Shown piece after piece: positions 52,856 to 62,053 of a stretch of DNA of 64,000 nucleotides (positions within the stretch are counted from its first letter, which is position 1; every line of letters starts with the position of its first letter). Both the position numbers and the translations under genes were made by a program. The DNA lies in NCBI RefSeq assembly GCF_023746535.1, contig NZ_CP098747.1:1556364-1620363 (forward strand), written 5' to 3'. This DNA comes from Sneathiella marina (GTDB lineage: Bacteria > Pseudomonadota > Alphaproteobacteria > Sneathiellales > Sneathiellaceae). The notes beneath the pieces are model-generated. The model was not told the origin of the DNA and ran no database searches. It was given only the letters and a program-made list of their open reading frames with translations.

Positions 52856-54628
52856 ATGAATAATACAGCCCTGTCCAACCTGCCCGAATGGGACCTGACG
52901 GACCTCTACCCCTCGCGAACATCGGCCGAGCTCAAGGAAGACTTGGAAACAGCGGCTGAAGATGCGCGGCATTTCGCAGAGCATTACAAAGGAAAACTCA
53001 GCGATCTGGCGGGGCAGGAGCTGTATCTGGCCATTAGCACCTTCGAGGAAATCGGCGAATTGCAGGGCCGGATCATGTCCTACGCCTATCTGGTGTATGC
53101 GGGAAATATGTCGGATCCGGAAATCGGCAAATTTTTTCAAACCATGCAGGAGAAGGTCAACGAGATTTCGACGGATCTGTTGTTCCTGACGCTGGAACTG
53201 AACAAGATTGACGAGACCAAACTGGCTGAAATGTATGAGGGCAGCAGCCTGAAGAAATACGAGCCCTGGATCAGGAACGTACGCGCCTTGCAACCCTATC
53301 AGCTCTCCGATGAACTGGAGAAATTGCTGCACGAAAAAGATATCGCGGGCCGCAGTGCCTGGGTTCGATTGTTCGACGAGACCATCGCCGGCTTGAAGTT
53401 CGAGGTGGATGGAGAGGAAATGGCGTCACAGCAAGTCCTGCATCTTTTGTCGAGCAAGGAAAGCGACGTTCGTAAAAAAGCGGCGAAAAGCCTGGGGAAG
53501 GTGTTCGGTGAGAATGTCCGGCTTTTTTCCCTGGTAACCAATACGCTTGCTAAGGATAAGGCCATTGAAGATGACTGGCGCAATGTTGGAAATCCCGCGG
53601 ATATGCGGCATCTGTCAAATCAGGTGGAGCCTGAAGTCGTGGACGCCTTATCTGCCGCGGTCCAGGCTTCCTATCCCTCCTTGTCCCATCGCTATTATAC
53701 GCTCAAGGCGAAATGGATGGGCGTTGAAAAGCTCGATTACTGGGATCGAAACGCACCGCTCCCCGAAGAAGACGACCGGATCATCTCGTGGAATGAAGCA
53801 CGGGATACGGTCCTGGATGCCTATGGTCGGTTCTCTCCCGAGCTTTCTGAACTGGGACGGAAATTTTTCGAGAATCCCTGGATTGATGCGGCTGTTCGTC
53901 CGGGTAAGTCGCCGGGTGCTTTCGCGCATCCAACCGTGCCAAGTGCGCATCCATATTTGCTGTTGAATTATCAGGGAAACACTCGGGATGTCATGACCTT
54001 GGCGCATGAGCTTGGGCATGGGGTGCATCAGGTTCTCGCAGGTCCGCAAGGCGGGCTGCTGGCGGATACACCCCTGACCTTGGCGGAAACAGCCAGCGTT
54101 TTTGGAGAGCAACTTACCTTCAGGTCGTTGCTTGAAAAAGAAACCGATCCGGTGAAACGCCGGGTGATGCTGGCAGGCAAGGTCGAGGATATGCTCAATA
54201 CCGTTGTCCGGCAGATTGCCTTTTACGAGTTCGAGAAGAGGGTTCACGACGCCCGCAAGAAAGAGGAACTCTCTCCGGATCAGATCGGCAAGATCTGGAT
54301 GGATGTGCAAAAGGAAAGTTTGGGGCCGGCTATCCGGCTGCATGATGAATATCAGTATTTCTGGTGTTATATTCCGCATTTTATCCATTCTCCGTTCTAT
54401 GTTTACGCCTATGCCTTTGGAGATTGCCTGGTTAATGCGCTTTATGCGGTTTATCAGGACGCGGAGGAAGGATTTCAGGAGAAATACTTTGAAATGCTGA
54501 AAGCAGGCGGCACCCTGCGGCATAAAGAACTTCTGGCGCCGTTCAACCTTGACGCCTCCGATCCGGCTTTTTGGTCAAAAGGCCTCAGTGTTATCGAAGG
54601 CTTTATCGATGAGATTGAAGCTCTTTAA
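52856..54628 (+). CDS. pepF: Oligoendopeptidase F (M3B metallopeptidase)
   Basis: A 590-residue cytoplasmic zinc peptidase. The motif HELGH puts His384 and His388 as zinc ligands and Glu385 as the base; the third ligand is in LTLAETASVFGE. The N-terminal PepF domain (WDLTDLYPS) is present, and the C-terminal FAYAFGDCLV-like region reads YAYAFGDCLVNALY. It cleaves oligopeptides of moderate length, which fits with the peptide importer encoded at the other end of the window, though they are far apart. It starts 54 bases after the thioesterase. Confidence 0.92.
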   Translation: MNNTALSNLPEWDLTDLYPSRTSAELKEDLETAAEDARHFAEHYKGKLSDLAGQELYLAISTFEEIGELQGRIMSYAYLVYAGNMSDPEIGKFFQTMQEKVNEISTDLLFLTLELNKIDETKLAEMYEGSSLKKYEPWIRNVRALQPYQLSDELEKLLHEKDIAGRSAWVRLFDETIAGLKFEVDGEEMASQQVLHLLSSKESDVRKKAAKSLGKVFGENVRLFSLVTNTLAKDKAIEDDWRNVGNPADMRHLSNQVEPEVVDALSAAVQASYPSLSHRYYTLKAKWMGVEKLDYWDRNAPLPEEDDRIISWNEARDTVLDAYGRFSPELSELGRKFFENPWIDAAVRPGKSPGAFAHPTVPSAHPYLLLNYQGNTRDVMTLAHELGHGVHQVLAGPQGGLLADTPLTLAETASVFGEQLTFRSLLEKETDPVKRRVMLAGKVEDMLNTVVRQIAFYEFEKRVHDARKKEELSPDQIGKIWMDVQKESLGPAIRLHDEYQYFWCYIPHFIHSPFYVYAYAFGDCLVNALYAVYQDAEEGFQEKYFEMLKAGGTLRHKELLAPFNLDASDPAFWSKGLSVIEGFIDEIEAL

Positions 54629-54676
54629 GGTCGGTTTAAGCCGTAAATTCTCATTTTTTGCAGGTTCTACCGCGAC

Positions 54677-54700
54677 AATCTATTGCTCCGGCAATAGATT
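54677..54700 (+). other. Perfect 10-bp hairpin between pepF and the oxidase subunit IV gene
   Basis: AATCTATTGC and GCAATAGATT form a 10-bp stem around a TCCG tetraloop, 49 bases after the pepF stop. Only a short T-run (TTT) follows, so termination would be weak; it could also be a leader structure of the downstream gene. Confidence 0.45.
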
Positions 54701-54757
54701 TCGGTATATTGCAGTGCAAACTAATACGAACTGACGAGTGAGAAGCGAAAGGCCTAA

Positions 54758-54889
54758 ATGATGACCGAGCCCGGACAAATGAACATTGATGCGCAGAAAG
54801 AGTCCTTTAATGCCTTTGTGAAACTGTTCACATTTGGCACAATAGGTGTTGTCATTCTGCTTATTTTGATGGCGATTTTCTTACTCTAG
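54758..54889 (+). CDS. aa3-type cytochrome c oxidase subunit IV, small form
   Basis: A 43-residue protein beginning with two adjacent Met codons (54758 and 54761). It has a short soluble N-terminus (MNIDAQKESFNAFVKLFT) and one membrane helix (IGVVILLILMAIFLL). It matches the bacterial aa3-type oxidase subunit IV family, a single-helix peptide of uncertain function bound to the oxidase in Paracoccus and Rhodobacter. It is commonly encoded next to pnt genes in Alphaproteobacteria, as here; I recall that association rather than having checked it. Confidence 0.8.
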   Translation: MMTEPGQMNIDAQKESFNAFVKLFTFGTIGVVILLILMAIFLL

Positions 54890-54983
54890 AACGCCTGAAA
54901 GGTCCAAAGGGCCATTCTATGTTGAGCGATGTTGCGGGGCATTGTTCAAACCCACGTTAATAACAAAACCAAGAGGATCGATT

Positions 54984-56138
54984 ATGAAAATCGCTATCCC
55001 CAGAGAGCGTCGGGACCACGAAACCCGTGTTGCCGCGTCTCCGGACACAGTCAAGAAATTTGTGGGCCTGGGCGCGGAAGTCCTTGTCGAGGCAGGGGCC
55101 GGTACAGCCAGTTCTTTCCAGGACGCAGATTATGAAGCTGCCGGAGCAAAAATTACATCTGATGCGGCGGCGGCCGTTAATGATGCCGATGTTGTCCTGA
55201 AAGTACAACGACCGCTTACGGACGCAGAAGGCGGGCCGGACGAACTGTCCCAGATGAAGAAAGGCGCCATGCTGATTTCACAATTGGCGCCCTTACAGAA
55301 CAAAGAACAGGTGGCGGCTTATGCTGCGGCCGGTGTCGATGCCATCGCCATGGAACTGGTGCCGCGTATCAGCCGGGCCCAGTCCATGGATGTCTTGTCT
55401 TCCCAGTCCAATCTGGCCGGATACAAATCCGTGCTGGACGCAACATCGGAATATGGCAATGCCATGCCGATGATGATGACCGCTGCCGGTACCATTGCAC
55501 CGGCGAAGGCCTTTATCATGGGGGTTGGTGTTGCCGGATTGCAGGCCATTGCCACCGCCCGCCGTCTTGGTGCTGTCGTGACCGCGACGGACGTTCGGGC
55601 GGCGACCAAGGAACAGGTGGAAAGCCTGGGCGCCAAGTTCATCATGGTGGAAACCGACGAAACCGGTGAAGATGCCGGGGGTTATGCCAAGGAAATGAGT
55701 GACGATTATAAAAAACGTCAGGCCGAGCTGGTGTTCGAGCATGTGAAGAAGCAGGACATCGTCATCACCACAGCGCTTATTCCGGGCCGCGAAGCACCTA
55801 TTCTTATTACCGATGAGATGCTGGCGGTGATGAAAGCCGGATCCGTGATCGTCGATCTTGCTGTGGAGATGGGCGGCAATGTCACTCAATCCAAACCGGG
55901 TGAAGTTGTGACGACAGCAAACGGGGTCAAGATTGTCGGCCATCGCAACGTGCCGGGCCGCCTTGCAGGAGACGCCTCGGCCCTTTATGCCAAGAACCTC
56001 CTCAACTTCCTGACCCCGATGATGGACAAGGAAACCGGCGCTCTCAACATGGATTGGGACGACGAGATTATTCAGGGCAGTGCGCTCACCCGGGATGGCA
56101 AGATCATCCACCCGCTTTTGACTGAAGGAGGGAACTGA
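54984..56138 (+). CDS. pntAA: NAD(P) transhydrogenase subunit alpha part 1
   Basis: I start this 384-residue subunit at 54984 ([20 protein letters not shown]) after AAGAGGATCG; the frame is open 42 bases upstream. It is the NAD(H)-binding domain I, with [14 protein letters not shown], the Rossmann loop [20 protein letters not shown], and the mobile loop region [10 protein letters not shown]. The enzyme uses the proton gradient to reduce NADP with NADH. The split into PntAA, PntAB and PntB is the alphaproteobacterial arrangement. Confidence 0.94.
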   Translation: MKIAIPRERRDHETRVAASPDTVKKFVGLGAEVLVEAGAGTASSFQDADYEAAGAKITSDAAAAVNDADVVLKVQRPLTDAEGGPDELSQMKKGAMLISQLAPLQNKEQVAAYAAAGVDAIAMELVPRISRAQSMDVLSSQSNLAGYKSVLDATSEYGNAMPMMMTAAGTIAPAKAFIMGVGVAGLQAIATARRLGAVVTATDVRAATKEQVESLGAKFIMVETDETGEDAGGYAKEMSDDYKKRQAELVFEHVKKQDIVITTALIPGREAPILITDEMLAVMKAGSVIVDLAVEMGGNVTQSKPGEVVTTANGVKIVGHRNVPGRLAGDASALYAKNLLNFLTPMMDKETGALNMDWDDEIIQGSALTRDGKIIHPLLTEGGN

Positions 56139-56140
56139 TT

Positions 56141-56434
56141 ATGGATATTGTTGATCCGACCGTCTTTAGGCTGGCCGTATTCGTGCTCGCCATTTTTGTT
56201 GGCTACTATGTGGTCTGGAGTGTGACACCGGCATTGCATACACCGCTCATGGCTGTCACCAATGCCATTTCCTCCGTTATTATTGTTGGCGCGCTGATCG
56301 CGACGGGCCCGGATGATTTCTCTCTCGCCAAGATATTCGGCTTTATTGCCATTGTCCTCGCGTCGGTGAATATTTTCGGAGGATTCCTGGTGACCCAGCG
56401 GATGCTGTCCATGTACAAGAAAAAACAGAAATAG
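56141..56434 (+). CDS. pntAB: NAD(P) transhydrogenase subunit alpha part 2
   Basis: A 97-residue membrane subunit with three hydrophobic helices and the motif [20 protein letters not shown], which marks this part of the proton channel. [17 protein letters not shown] ends the protein. It starts 2 bases after pntAA and ends 12 bases before pntB. Confidence 0.94.
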   Translation: MDIVDPTVFRLAVFVLAIFVGYYVVWSVTPALHTPLMAVTNAISSVIIVGALIATGPDDFSLAKIFGFIAIVLASVNIFGGFLVTQRMLSMYKKKQK

Positions 56435-56446
56435 GGGAACAGATCC

Positions 56447-57835
56447 GTGTCAGCTAACATTACGGCGCTCGCCTATTTGGTCTCGTCAATTCTTTTCATC
56501 CTCGCGCTCAGGGGCCTGTCGTCCCCGGCAACCTCACGCCGCGGGAATATCATGGGGATGGTCGGAATGGCCATTGCCATGATCGTCACTATCCTCAACC
56601 CCGATGTGGTCTCCTATGACTGGGTGATCGGCGGGATCGTTCTGGGCGGTGCCATTGGCGCCGTGATTGCCCAGCGTATCGCCATGACGGCTATGCCGCA
56701 GCTGGTTGCTGCGTTCCATAGCCTTGTTGGTCTGGCCGCCGTCCTGGTGGCCGCGGCCGCTTTTTACAACCCCGAGGCCTATGGTATTCTCGATGCCTCA
56801 GGTACCCTGACCGTGCTCAGCCGTATTGAAATGTCGGTGGGTATTGTTATCGGTGCCATTACCTTCTCCGGTTCCGTGATCGCCTTTACCAAGCTGCAAG
56901 GTCTGGTCTCCGGTAATCCGGTGACATTCCCCGGGCAGCATATGGTCAATCTGGCAATCGGGCTTGTGATTGTCGCACTGGTTATCTGGTTCTGCGTGGA
57001 TCTGGATCCGCGTATCTTCTGGGCCATGACGGCTTTGGCCTTCATCATCGGCTTTATGATCATCATTCCCATCGGCGGCGCGGATATGCCGGTGGTGGTG
57101 TCCATGCTCAACTCCTATTCCGGTTGGGCTGCCGCAGGCATTGGTTTCACCCTGGAAAACACGGCGCTGATTATCGTTGGTGCACTGGTCGGTTCCTCCG
57201 GTGCCATCCTGTCCTACATCATGTGCAAGGCCATGAACCGGTCCTTCTTCAGTGTTATTCTCGGTGGCTTTGGCGGCGATGCTGCCGTTGCCGGCCCGGA
57301 CAAGGGCGACCGGCCGCATAAGGCAGGGTCTGCGGATGACGCGGCCTTTATCATGAAGAATGCCGGCAAGGTGATCATCGTGCCGGGCTACGGACTTGCC
57401 GTTGCGCAGGCCCAGCATGCCTTGCGCGAAATGGTCGATTTGCTGAAAGAAGCCGGTGTTGACGTGGTCTATGCCATTCATCCGGTCGCCGGTCGGATGC
57501 CCGGTCATATGAACGTGCTGCTGGCGGAAGCCAACGTGCCCTATGACGAGGTGTTCGAGCTAGAAGAAATCAATTCCGATTTCTCAACCGCCGATGTCGC
57601 TTTTGTGGTTGGGGCCAATGACGTGACCAATCCCGCCGCCCGCGATGATCCGCAGAGCCCGATTTACGGCATGCCGATCCTTGATGTGGACAAGGCGCAG
57701 ACGGTATTGTTCGTCAAACGCTCCATGTCCGCAGGTTATGCCGGTATCGACAATGATCTGTTCTACAAGGACAACACCATGATGCTCCTGGCCGATGCCA
57801 AGAAGATGGTCGAGGAAATCAGCCGGTCGCTCTAG
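56447..57835 (+). CDS. pntB: NAD(P) transhydrogenase subunit beta
   Basis: A 462-residue subunit starting with GTG after AGGGGAAC. The N-terminal two thirds are about nine membrane helices with the channel residues (AFHSLVGLAAVL, FSGSVIAFTKLQG). The C-terminal domain III binds NADP (VPGYGLAVAQAQHALREM and AIHPVAGRMPGHMNVLLAEA). It completes the pnt operon. A strong terminator follows. Confidence 0.95.
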   Translation: MSANITALAYLVSSILFILALRGLSSPATSRRGNIMGMVGMAIAMIVTILNPDVVSYDWVIGGIVLGGAIGAVIAQRIAMTAMPQLVAAFHSLVGLAAVLVAAAAFYNPEAYGILDASGTLTVLSRIEMSVGIVIGAITFSGSVIAFTKLQGLVSGNPVTFPGQHMVNLAIGLVIVALVIWFCVDLDPRIFWAMTALAFIIGFMIIIPIGGADMPVVVSMLNSYSGWAAAGIGFTLENTALIIVGALVGSSGAILSYIMCKAMNRSFFSVILGGFGGDAAVAGPDKGDRPHKAGSADDAAFIMKNAGKVIIVPGYGLAVAQAQHALREMVDLLKEAGVDVVYAIHPVAGRMPGHMNVLLAEANVPYDEVFELEEINSDFSTADVAFVVGANDVTNPAARDDPQSPIYGMPILDVDKAQTVLFVKRSMSAGYAGIDNDLFYKDNTMMLLADAKKMVEEISRSL

Positions 57836-57852
57836 CGCTTACCAGATAACCC

Positions 57853-57886
57853 AAAAAAAAGCCGCGATTTCTGTCGCGGCTTTTTT
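57853..57886 (+). terminator. Rho-independent terminator after pntB
   Basis: GCCGCGA and TCGCGGC form a perfect stem with a 6-base loop, flanked by eight A and six T, so the stem extends to 13 bp and works in both directions. It lies 18 bases after the stop codon. Confidence 0.92.
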
Positions 57887-57978
57887 ATCGGGTTGTCAGG
57901 CATTGAGCCAATTCAACTAGATGTGATCCGGTTGTTGTATTATATCGTATATATTGAGAAGATAATCTGGAGATCCGC

Positions 57979-58098
57979 ATGCGGCTGATTATAATTTTAA
58001 CTGTCATGGCGGTCGTCGCCTCCGGATGTCAAATGACCGTCGGCGGGACGCTGTCGAAAAGCTATAATACCGGCAAGTCAGATGGTCGGCGCCCCTAA
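57979..58098 (+). CDS. Tiny putative lipoprotein 1
   Basis: A 39-residue reading frame with a GGAGATC site upstream. It encodes MRLIIILTVMAVVASGC, a short signal peptide with a plausible lipobox (ASGC), and a 22-residue mature part ending SDGRRP. The mature part is rich in Gly, Ser and Thr (TVGGTLSKSYNTGK) and unlike the following two. It probably sits in the envelope; function unknown. Confidence 0.55.
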   Translation: MRLIIILTVMAVVASGCQMTVGGTLSKSYNTGKSDGRRP

Positions 58099-58129
58099 CT
58101 CTTGCAACATCAGCTAAAGGGATGCTCAA

Positions 58130-58249
58130 ATGAAAATGATGGTTTTACTGTTGGTTCTCCTGGGGGCAGCCGCCTGTCAGACGACGGATGGCAAACCGCG
58201 GGCACAGGATCCCAACTGCTGCACCTGGGGAAATGACCAACATCCCTGA
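58130..58249 (+). CDS. Tiny putative lipoprotein 2 with CCxWGN tail
   Basis: A 39-residue frame with AAGGGATG upstream. It encodes a hydrophobic signal (MKMMVLLLVLLGAAAC) with the lipid-modified Cys16, then QTTDGKPRAQDPNCCTWGN and a short end. The tail DPNCCTWGNDQ closely resembles that of the next gene (DPDRMCCQWGNHQ). The shared two cysteines and WGN suggest a conserved function such as metal binding or disulfide formation; this is inference. Confidence 0.6.
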   Translation: MKMMVLLLVLLGAAACQTTDGKPRAQDPNCCTWGNDQHP

Positions 58250-58310
58250 TGCCGGGCTGCTCGGCTGAGAGGCAGCGTTTTTCGCTGAAGAATGACAGAA
58301 AGAAGAGACA

Positions 58311-58427
58311 TTGCGGCTTATATTACTAATCGGAATAATCATGACCCTGTCAGCCTGCCAGACAGATGACTGGCAGAATGACCCGGATCGGATGTGCTGC
58401 CAATGGGGTAACCATCAGTCCCGGTAA
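58311..58427 (+). CDS. Tiny putative lipoprotein 3 with CCxWGN tail, TTG start
   Basis: A 38-residue frame that needs a TTG start, preceded by AAGAAGAG at 6 bases, because the next ATG would remove the signal peptide. It reads LRLILLIGIIMTLSAC (first codon TTG) with lipobox LSAC, then a mature part ending DPDRMCCQWGNHQSR. The match to the preceding gene in signal, length and tail supports that both are real genes and paralogs. Confidence 0.55.
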   Translation: MRLILLIGIIMTLSACQTDDWQNDPDRMCCQWGNHQSR

Positions 58428-58562
58428 CATTTGGTCAGCCCTGCAGCGATTTTGAGTAGATGCAAACCCGCGTTTTATCGGGATCATATATTTTTGTTGT
58501 CTGTGCTTGATTGCCGAGTCATTCTATCCCTCTAAGTTTTACTGACGAAGATAGGGCCTGGA

Positions 58563-58901
58563 ATGACGTTAGAGACACTTGCACTCATCATCATGATTAT
58601 TGTGGCGATTATTTTGTTTTACGCGATCATCGCCATTCATGACATTCCCTACAACATTGCGAAAAAGCGCAATCACCCCCATGCGGAGGCCATTCATTAC
58701 GGCGGATGGGTGAGCATGTTCACCTTGCACGCCATTTGGCCGTTTCTGTGGATCTGGGCGACGCTGTATCATGCGTACCGTGGCTATGGCTTCTCCGATG
58801 GCGGCGCGGCTGCGGCCGCCATGACCGGAAAACTGGAGGCGCTGGAAACACGGATGGACAGGCTGGAACAGTCTGCCGCTCCCGAAGACGCGGAAGGATA
58901 G
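58563..58901 (+). CDS. yiaW: DUF3302 inner-membrane protein, YiaW-like
   Basis: A 112-residue protein with one N-terminal membrane helix, then IHDIPYNIAKKRNHPHAEAI, then a second hydrophobic segment FTLHAIWPFLWIWATLYHAY. This is close to E. coli YiaW as I recall it. The C-terminal part is a short coiled coil (KLEALETRMDRLEQS). In E. coli it is paired with the HlyD-type YiaV, and the same pair occurs here 4 bases apart. Its function is not established. Confidence 0.88.
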   Translation: MTLETLALIIMIIVAIILFYAIIAIHDIPYNIAKKRNHPHAEAIHYGGWVSMFTLHAIWPFLWIWATLYHAYRGYGFSDGGAAAAAMTGKLEALETRMDRLEQSAAPEDAEG

Positions 58902-58905
58902 GCAT

Positions 58906-60207
58906 ATGGAAACCTTGTTGGTCCTCACTTATACGGCGTTGTGTTATGGTGTCTTCAAACTGTTCAAAATCAAGCTGACAGGCTACACGGTCGGGACGGC
59001 CTTGCTCGGCGGGGTTGCCATGCTGGGCCTGCTGATGCTGGTGATGAACTACAACCATCCTTATACAAAAGTTGCGCAGACAGCTGTTGCGACCACACCG
59101 ATTATACCCGATGTGCGCGGACATGTTGTGGATGTGCCGGTTGTTCCCAACAAATTCCTTAAGAAAGGCGATGTTCTCTTTCGCATTGACCCGATCCCGT
59201 TTGAACTGGAGGTCCAGCGTCTGGAAGCATTGGTCAGCAGTGCCCTGACCCAGGATGAGCAGCTGGACGCGGAGCTGGTGGAAGCAAAAGCTGCAACAGC
59301 GCAAGCTGCGGCAGAACTTGAAGCCGCAAAATCCGAGCTTGGGCAACAGGTTCGCGAAACCGTGGATCAGGCCAATGCCGTGGTTGAAAGAGTGGCCTCA
59401 GAACTGGCCCTGGCACAGATTGACCTTGAGCGGGATACGGAATTGCTGGCGCGCGGTGTCATTCCGCGCAAGCGTCTTGATGATACAAAACAACGGGTCG
59501 CCGGGCTGGAGGCCGAACTCAGGCAGGCCGAAGCACAGGAACGACAAGCTACCGAGAAACTCGGATCCAGTGGCGATCTTTTGCTATCGGTGCAGGAAAA
59601 ATACCGCCGGGCGGAAGCACAGGAGCGGGCCGTACAGCTGGCATTTGACTCAGAGAGCGGCGGGTTGAACCCGGTGGTGCGCCAGCGGCAGGCGGAACTA
59701 GAGGAAAAACGGTGGGAATTGTCCAGAACTGTCGTCCGGGCGCCGACGGATGGCCTGGTTACGCAGCTGCTTCTCAGGCCGGGCATGATGGCCGTACCGT
59801 TGCCTTTGGCACCAAGCATGCTGTTTATCCATGCGGAAAAACCGAGACTGGTGGCTATGTTCCAGCAAAATTATTTGCAGCGGCTGGAAATAGGGAACAA
59901 GGCCGAAGTCATATTTCCGGCGCTACCGGGAGAAATTTTCGAGGGCAGGATCGTTGACGTTTTACCCGTGCTCGCCTCTGGTGCCCTGCAGACCGGTGGA
60001 AAATTGATAAGCGTGGCAAGTGGTCCGCCGGATCGGGCGCCGGTGATCATTGAACTGGATACGGATATGCCCGATATCAATCTACCGGCAGGCTCTGTCG
60101 CGGAGGTTGCCATTATCACCGAGCATTTTCACCATGTTGCCATTATCCGGCAAATATTGCTGCGGATGAAAAGCTGGCAGAACTATATCTTCTCGGAAGG
60201 ACATTAA
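58906..60207 (+). CDS. yiaV: HlyD-family membrane fusion protein, YiaV-like
   Basis: A 433-residue protein with two N-terminal hydrophobic segments (3-19 and about 25-46), a lipoyl-like part (VPVVPNKFLKKGDVLFRIDP), then a long Ala/Glu/Gln-rich coiled coil (about 105-245) and a beta-barrel domain (RLEIGNKAEVIFPALPGEIF). It is a membrane-fusion adaptor. No ABC or RND pump is adjacent, as is also the case for yiaVW in E. coli. It may connect to a separate transporter or act in envelope maintenance. Confidence 0.88.
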   Translation: METLLVLTYTALCYGVFKLFKIKLTGYTVGTALLGGVAMLGLLMLVMNYNHPYTKVAQTAVATTPIIPDVRGHVVDVPVVPNKFLKKGDVLFRIDPIPFELEVQRLEALVSSALTQDEQLDAELVEAKAATAQAAAELEAAKSELGQQVRETVDQANAVVERVASELALAQIDLERDTELLARGVIPRKRLDDTKQRVAGLEAELRQAEAQERQATEKLGSSGDLLLSVQEKYRRAEAQERAVQLAFDSESGGLNPVVRQRQAELEEKRWELSRTVVRAPTDGLVTQLLLRPGMMAVPLPLAPSMLFIHAEKPRLVAMFQQNYLQRLEIGNKAEVIFPALPGEIFEGRIVDVLPVLASGALQTGGKLISVASGPPDRAPVIIELDTDMPDINLPAGSVAEVAIITEHFHHVAIIRQILLRMKSWQNYIFSEGH

Positions 60208-60232
60208 GTCGGCCTTCAAAGGCATATCGCCC

Positions 60233-62008
60233 TTACCCGGCCATTGTGCGGATATCTTCGAGGACGGTTTTAACCTCGTCCTGCAGCATGCCGGAAAATT
60301 CCGAGAGTTCGTTGACGGCGGTGAGCAACTCGGTCGCCGAGGCGCCGGAGGCGGAGGCCATGGTCGAGACATCGGTGACGCTTTGCGACACCTCGATGGT
60401 CCGCGACGAGGCTTTCTGCACATTCTCCGTGATTTCCTGGGTTGCCTTGCCCTGATCGCTGACCGTATTGGATATGGTCTGGATGGTCTCGTAAATCCGG
60501 TTGATCATGGTCTCGATGCTGTTGACCGCGTCAACGGCGTCGCCGGTGGCGGTTTGCATTTCATCGATCTGACGGGTGATATCTTCCGTGGCGCGGGTGG
60601 TCTGGGTCGCCAAACCCTTGACTTCAGAGGCGACAACCGCAAAGCCCTTGCCGGCATCCCCGGCGCGGGCGGCTTCGATGGTCGCATTCAGGGCAAGAAG
60701 ATTGGTCTGGTTGGCAATGTCATTGATCAGGTGAATAACCTGACTGATTTCCGTGGCCGTAGCCGCAAGCTTGCCGACAACCTTGTCGGTGTTACTGGCG
60801 ACTTTCATGGTTTCTTCAAACAGGTCGGTGGAGACGGTGACCTGGCGGCCGATCTCAAGCTGCGATACAGACAGTTCTTCCGTGGCAGAGGCCACGCCGC
60901 TGACATTTCCGGCGGCATTTTCCGCAGCATCGGCAATGGATGTTGAATGGCGGTCCGTATCGGCGGCACTGTCCACCATGGAGGAGGCCTTGTCTTTCAT
61001 ATGCTCGGCTGATTCAGAGATTTGCAGGGCCACGGTATTGACAGTGGATTCCAGTTTCTGGGCCACATTGGTCAGCAGGTTGCGGCGATCTTCCGCAGCA
61101 GCTTTGGCGTCGGCCGCCTGTCGTTGCTGCTCTTCTTCCAGCCGGTTTGCCTCTTCGCGGCGGCGCTCTTCCGAACGGACCTGTTTTTCCTGCTCTTCGC
61201 GCAAATGCTCTTCTTCAAGGGCCTTGACCTTGAGGGCGTTTTCCTTGAACACCTGAACGGCGCGGGACATGTCACCGACGTCATCGCCGCGATCGGTACC
61301 CTCGATTTCCACATCATGCCGACCGGCGGCAAGCTGGCTCATGGCGGATGTCAGGCTATTGAGCGGACGCCCGATAAAACGGTTCAGCAGAAACCCGGTG
61401 ACGAGCAATACCATCAGCAGAACACCGGCGCCGAGCATCAGTTGCTGACGCAGATTACCGGCCAGCTGGGCGTTCAGGACATCCAGGCTCCAGGCAACGG
61501 CGACATAGCCCACAAGTGCCCCCTTCTTCGACAGAACAGGGGCGACAATAAGCTGGTGCTCCGCGGTTGTTTCCGAATAAGGGGCGTTGTCGGTGATATT
61601 TGATTTATTATCCGTAAAAAAAGCAGTCGCACCGGCCGCTGACAATGTTTCAGACTGGTAATCTGTGACAGGTTCCCCGCTGTTGTCAAAGGTCAGGAAT
61701 TCTGCAAGGCTGCTGTTTTCCGCGGTTGTCATATCCGCATAAACTTCCGCAATCTTGTCGGTTTTTTTCCATTTCAATGCTCCGGCGAGCTGCTCGGCCA
61801 TCAGTTCGGTAATTGTCAGGTTATTGCTGGTTGCAAGGCTCTCGATATTCTGGCGCTGGCTTTGCAGTCCGAAATAGGAGAGGAGGGTGATGCTTGCGGT
61901 CATTGTTACAAGCACCACCAGAAGTATTTTCCGGCTCACGGTAAATTTGGACCCGGTTTTAACACCGGATGTTTCGAGACTATCGGTCTTCTTCATTTTT
62001 AAATCCAT
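60233..62008 (-). CDS. Methyl-accepting chemotaxis protein
   Basis: A 591-residue chemoreceptor. Membrane helices lie at 28-47 and 189-209, flanking a periplasmic domain of about 140 residues with PDC-like features ([16 protein letters not shown]). A HAMP domain follows (about 210-262), then a Glu/Gln/Arg-rich helix and the signalling domain with [20 protein letters not shown] and [12 protein letters not shown]. There is no C-terminal pentapeptide for CheR/CheB tethering. It lies 45 bases downstream of a separate periplasmic PDC-like gene on the same strand, so they probably form one transcript. Confidence 0.93.
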   Translation of the reverse strand: MDLKMKKTDSLETSGVKTGSKFTVSRKILLVVLVTMTASITLLSYFGLQSQRQNIESLATSNNLTITELMAEQLAGALKWKKTDKIAEVYADMTTAENSSLAEFLTFDNSGEPVTDYQSETLSAAGATAFFTDNKSNITDNAPYSETTAEHQLIVAPVLSKKGALVGYVAVAWSLDVLNAQLAGNLRQQLMLGAGVLLMVLLVTGFLLNRFIGRPLNSLTSAMSQLAAGRHDVEIEGTDRGDDVGDMSRAVQVFKENALKVKALEEEHLREEQEKQVRSEERRREEANRLEEEQQRQAADAKAAAEDRRNLLTNVAQKLESTVNTVALQISESAEHMKDKASSMVDSAADTDRHSTSIADAAENAAGNVSGVASATEELSVSQLEIGRQVTVSTDLFEETMKVASNTDKVVGKLAATATEISQVIHLINDIANQTNLLALNATIEAARAGDAGKGFAVVASEVKGLATQTTRATEDITRQIDEMQTATGDAVDAVNSIETMINRIYETIQTISNTVSDQGKATQEITENVQKASSRTIEVSQSVTDVSTMASASGASATELLTAVNELSEFSGMLQDEVKTVLEDIRTMAG

Positions 62009-62053
62009 TGACAGTTGTTACTGGTATTACATGTGAGCAGGGAGGTTGGATGC

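Noticed and set aside
53648-54523. Minus-strand open frame of 291 codons opposite pepF
   Set aside because: pepF carries the HELGH zinc site and family length; the antisense product has no domain.
55293-56111. Minus-strand open frame of 272 codons opposite pntAA
   Set aside because: Shadow of a clear housekeeping gene; the product is unusually rich in His and Gly and has no start signal.
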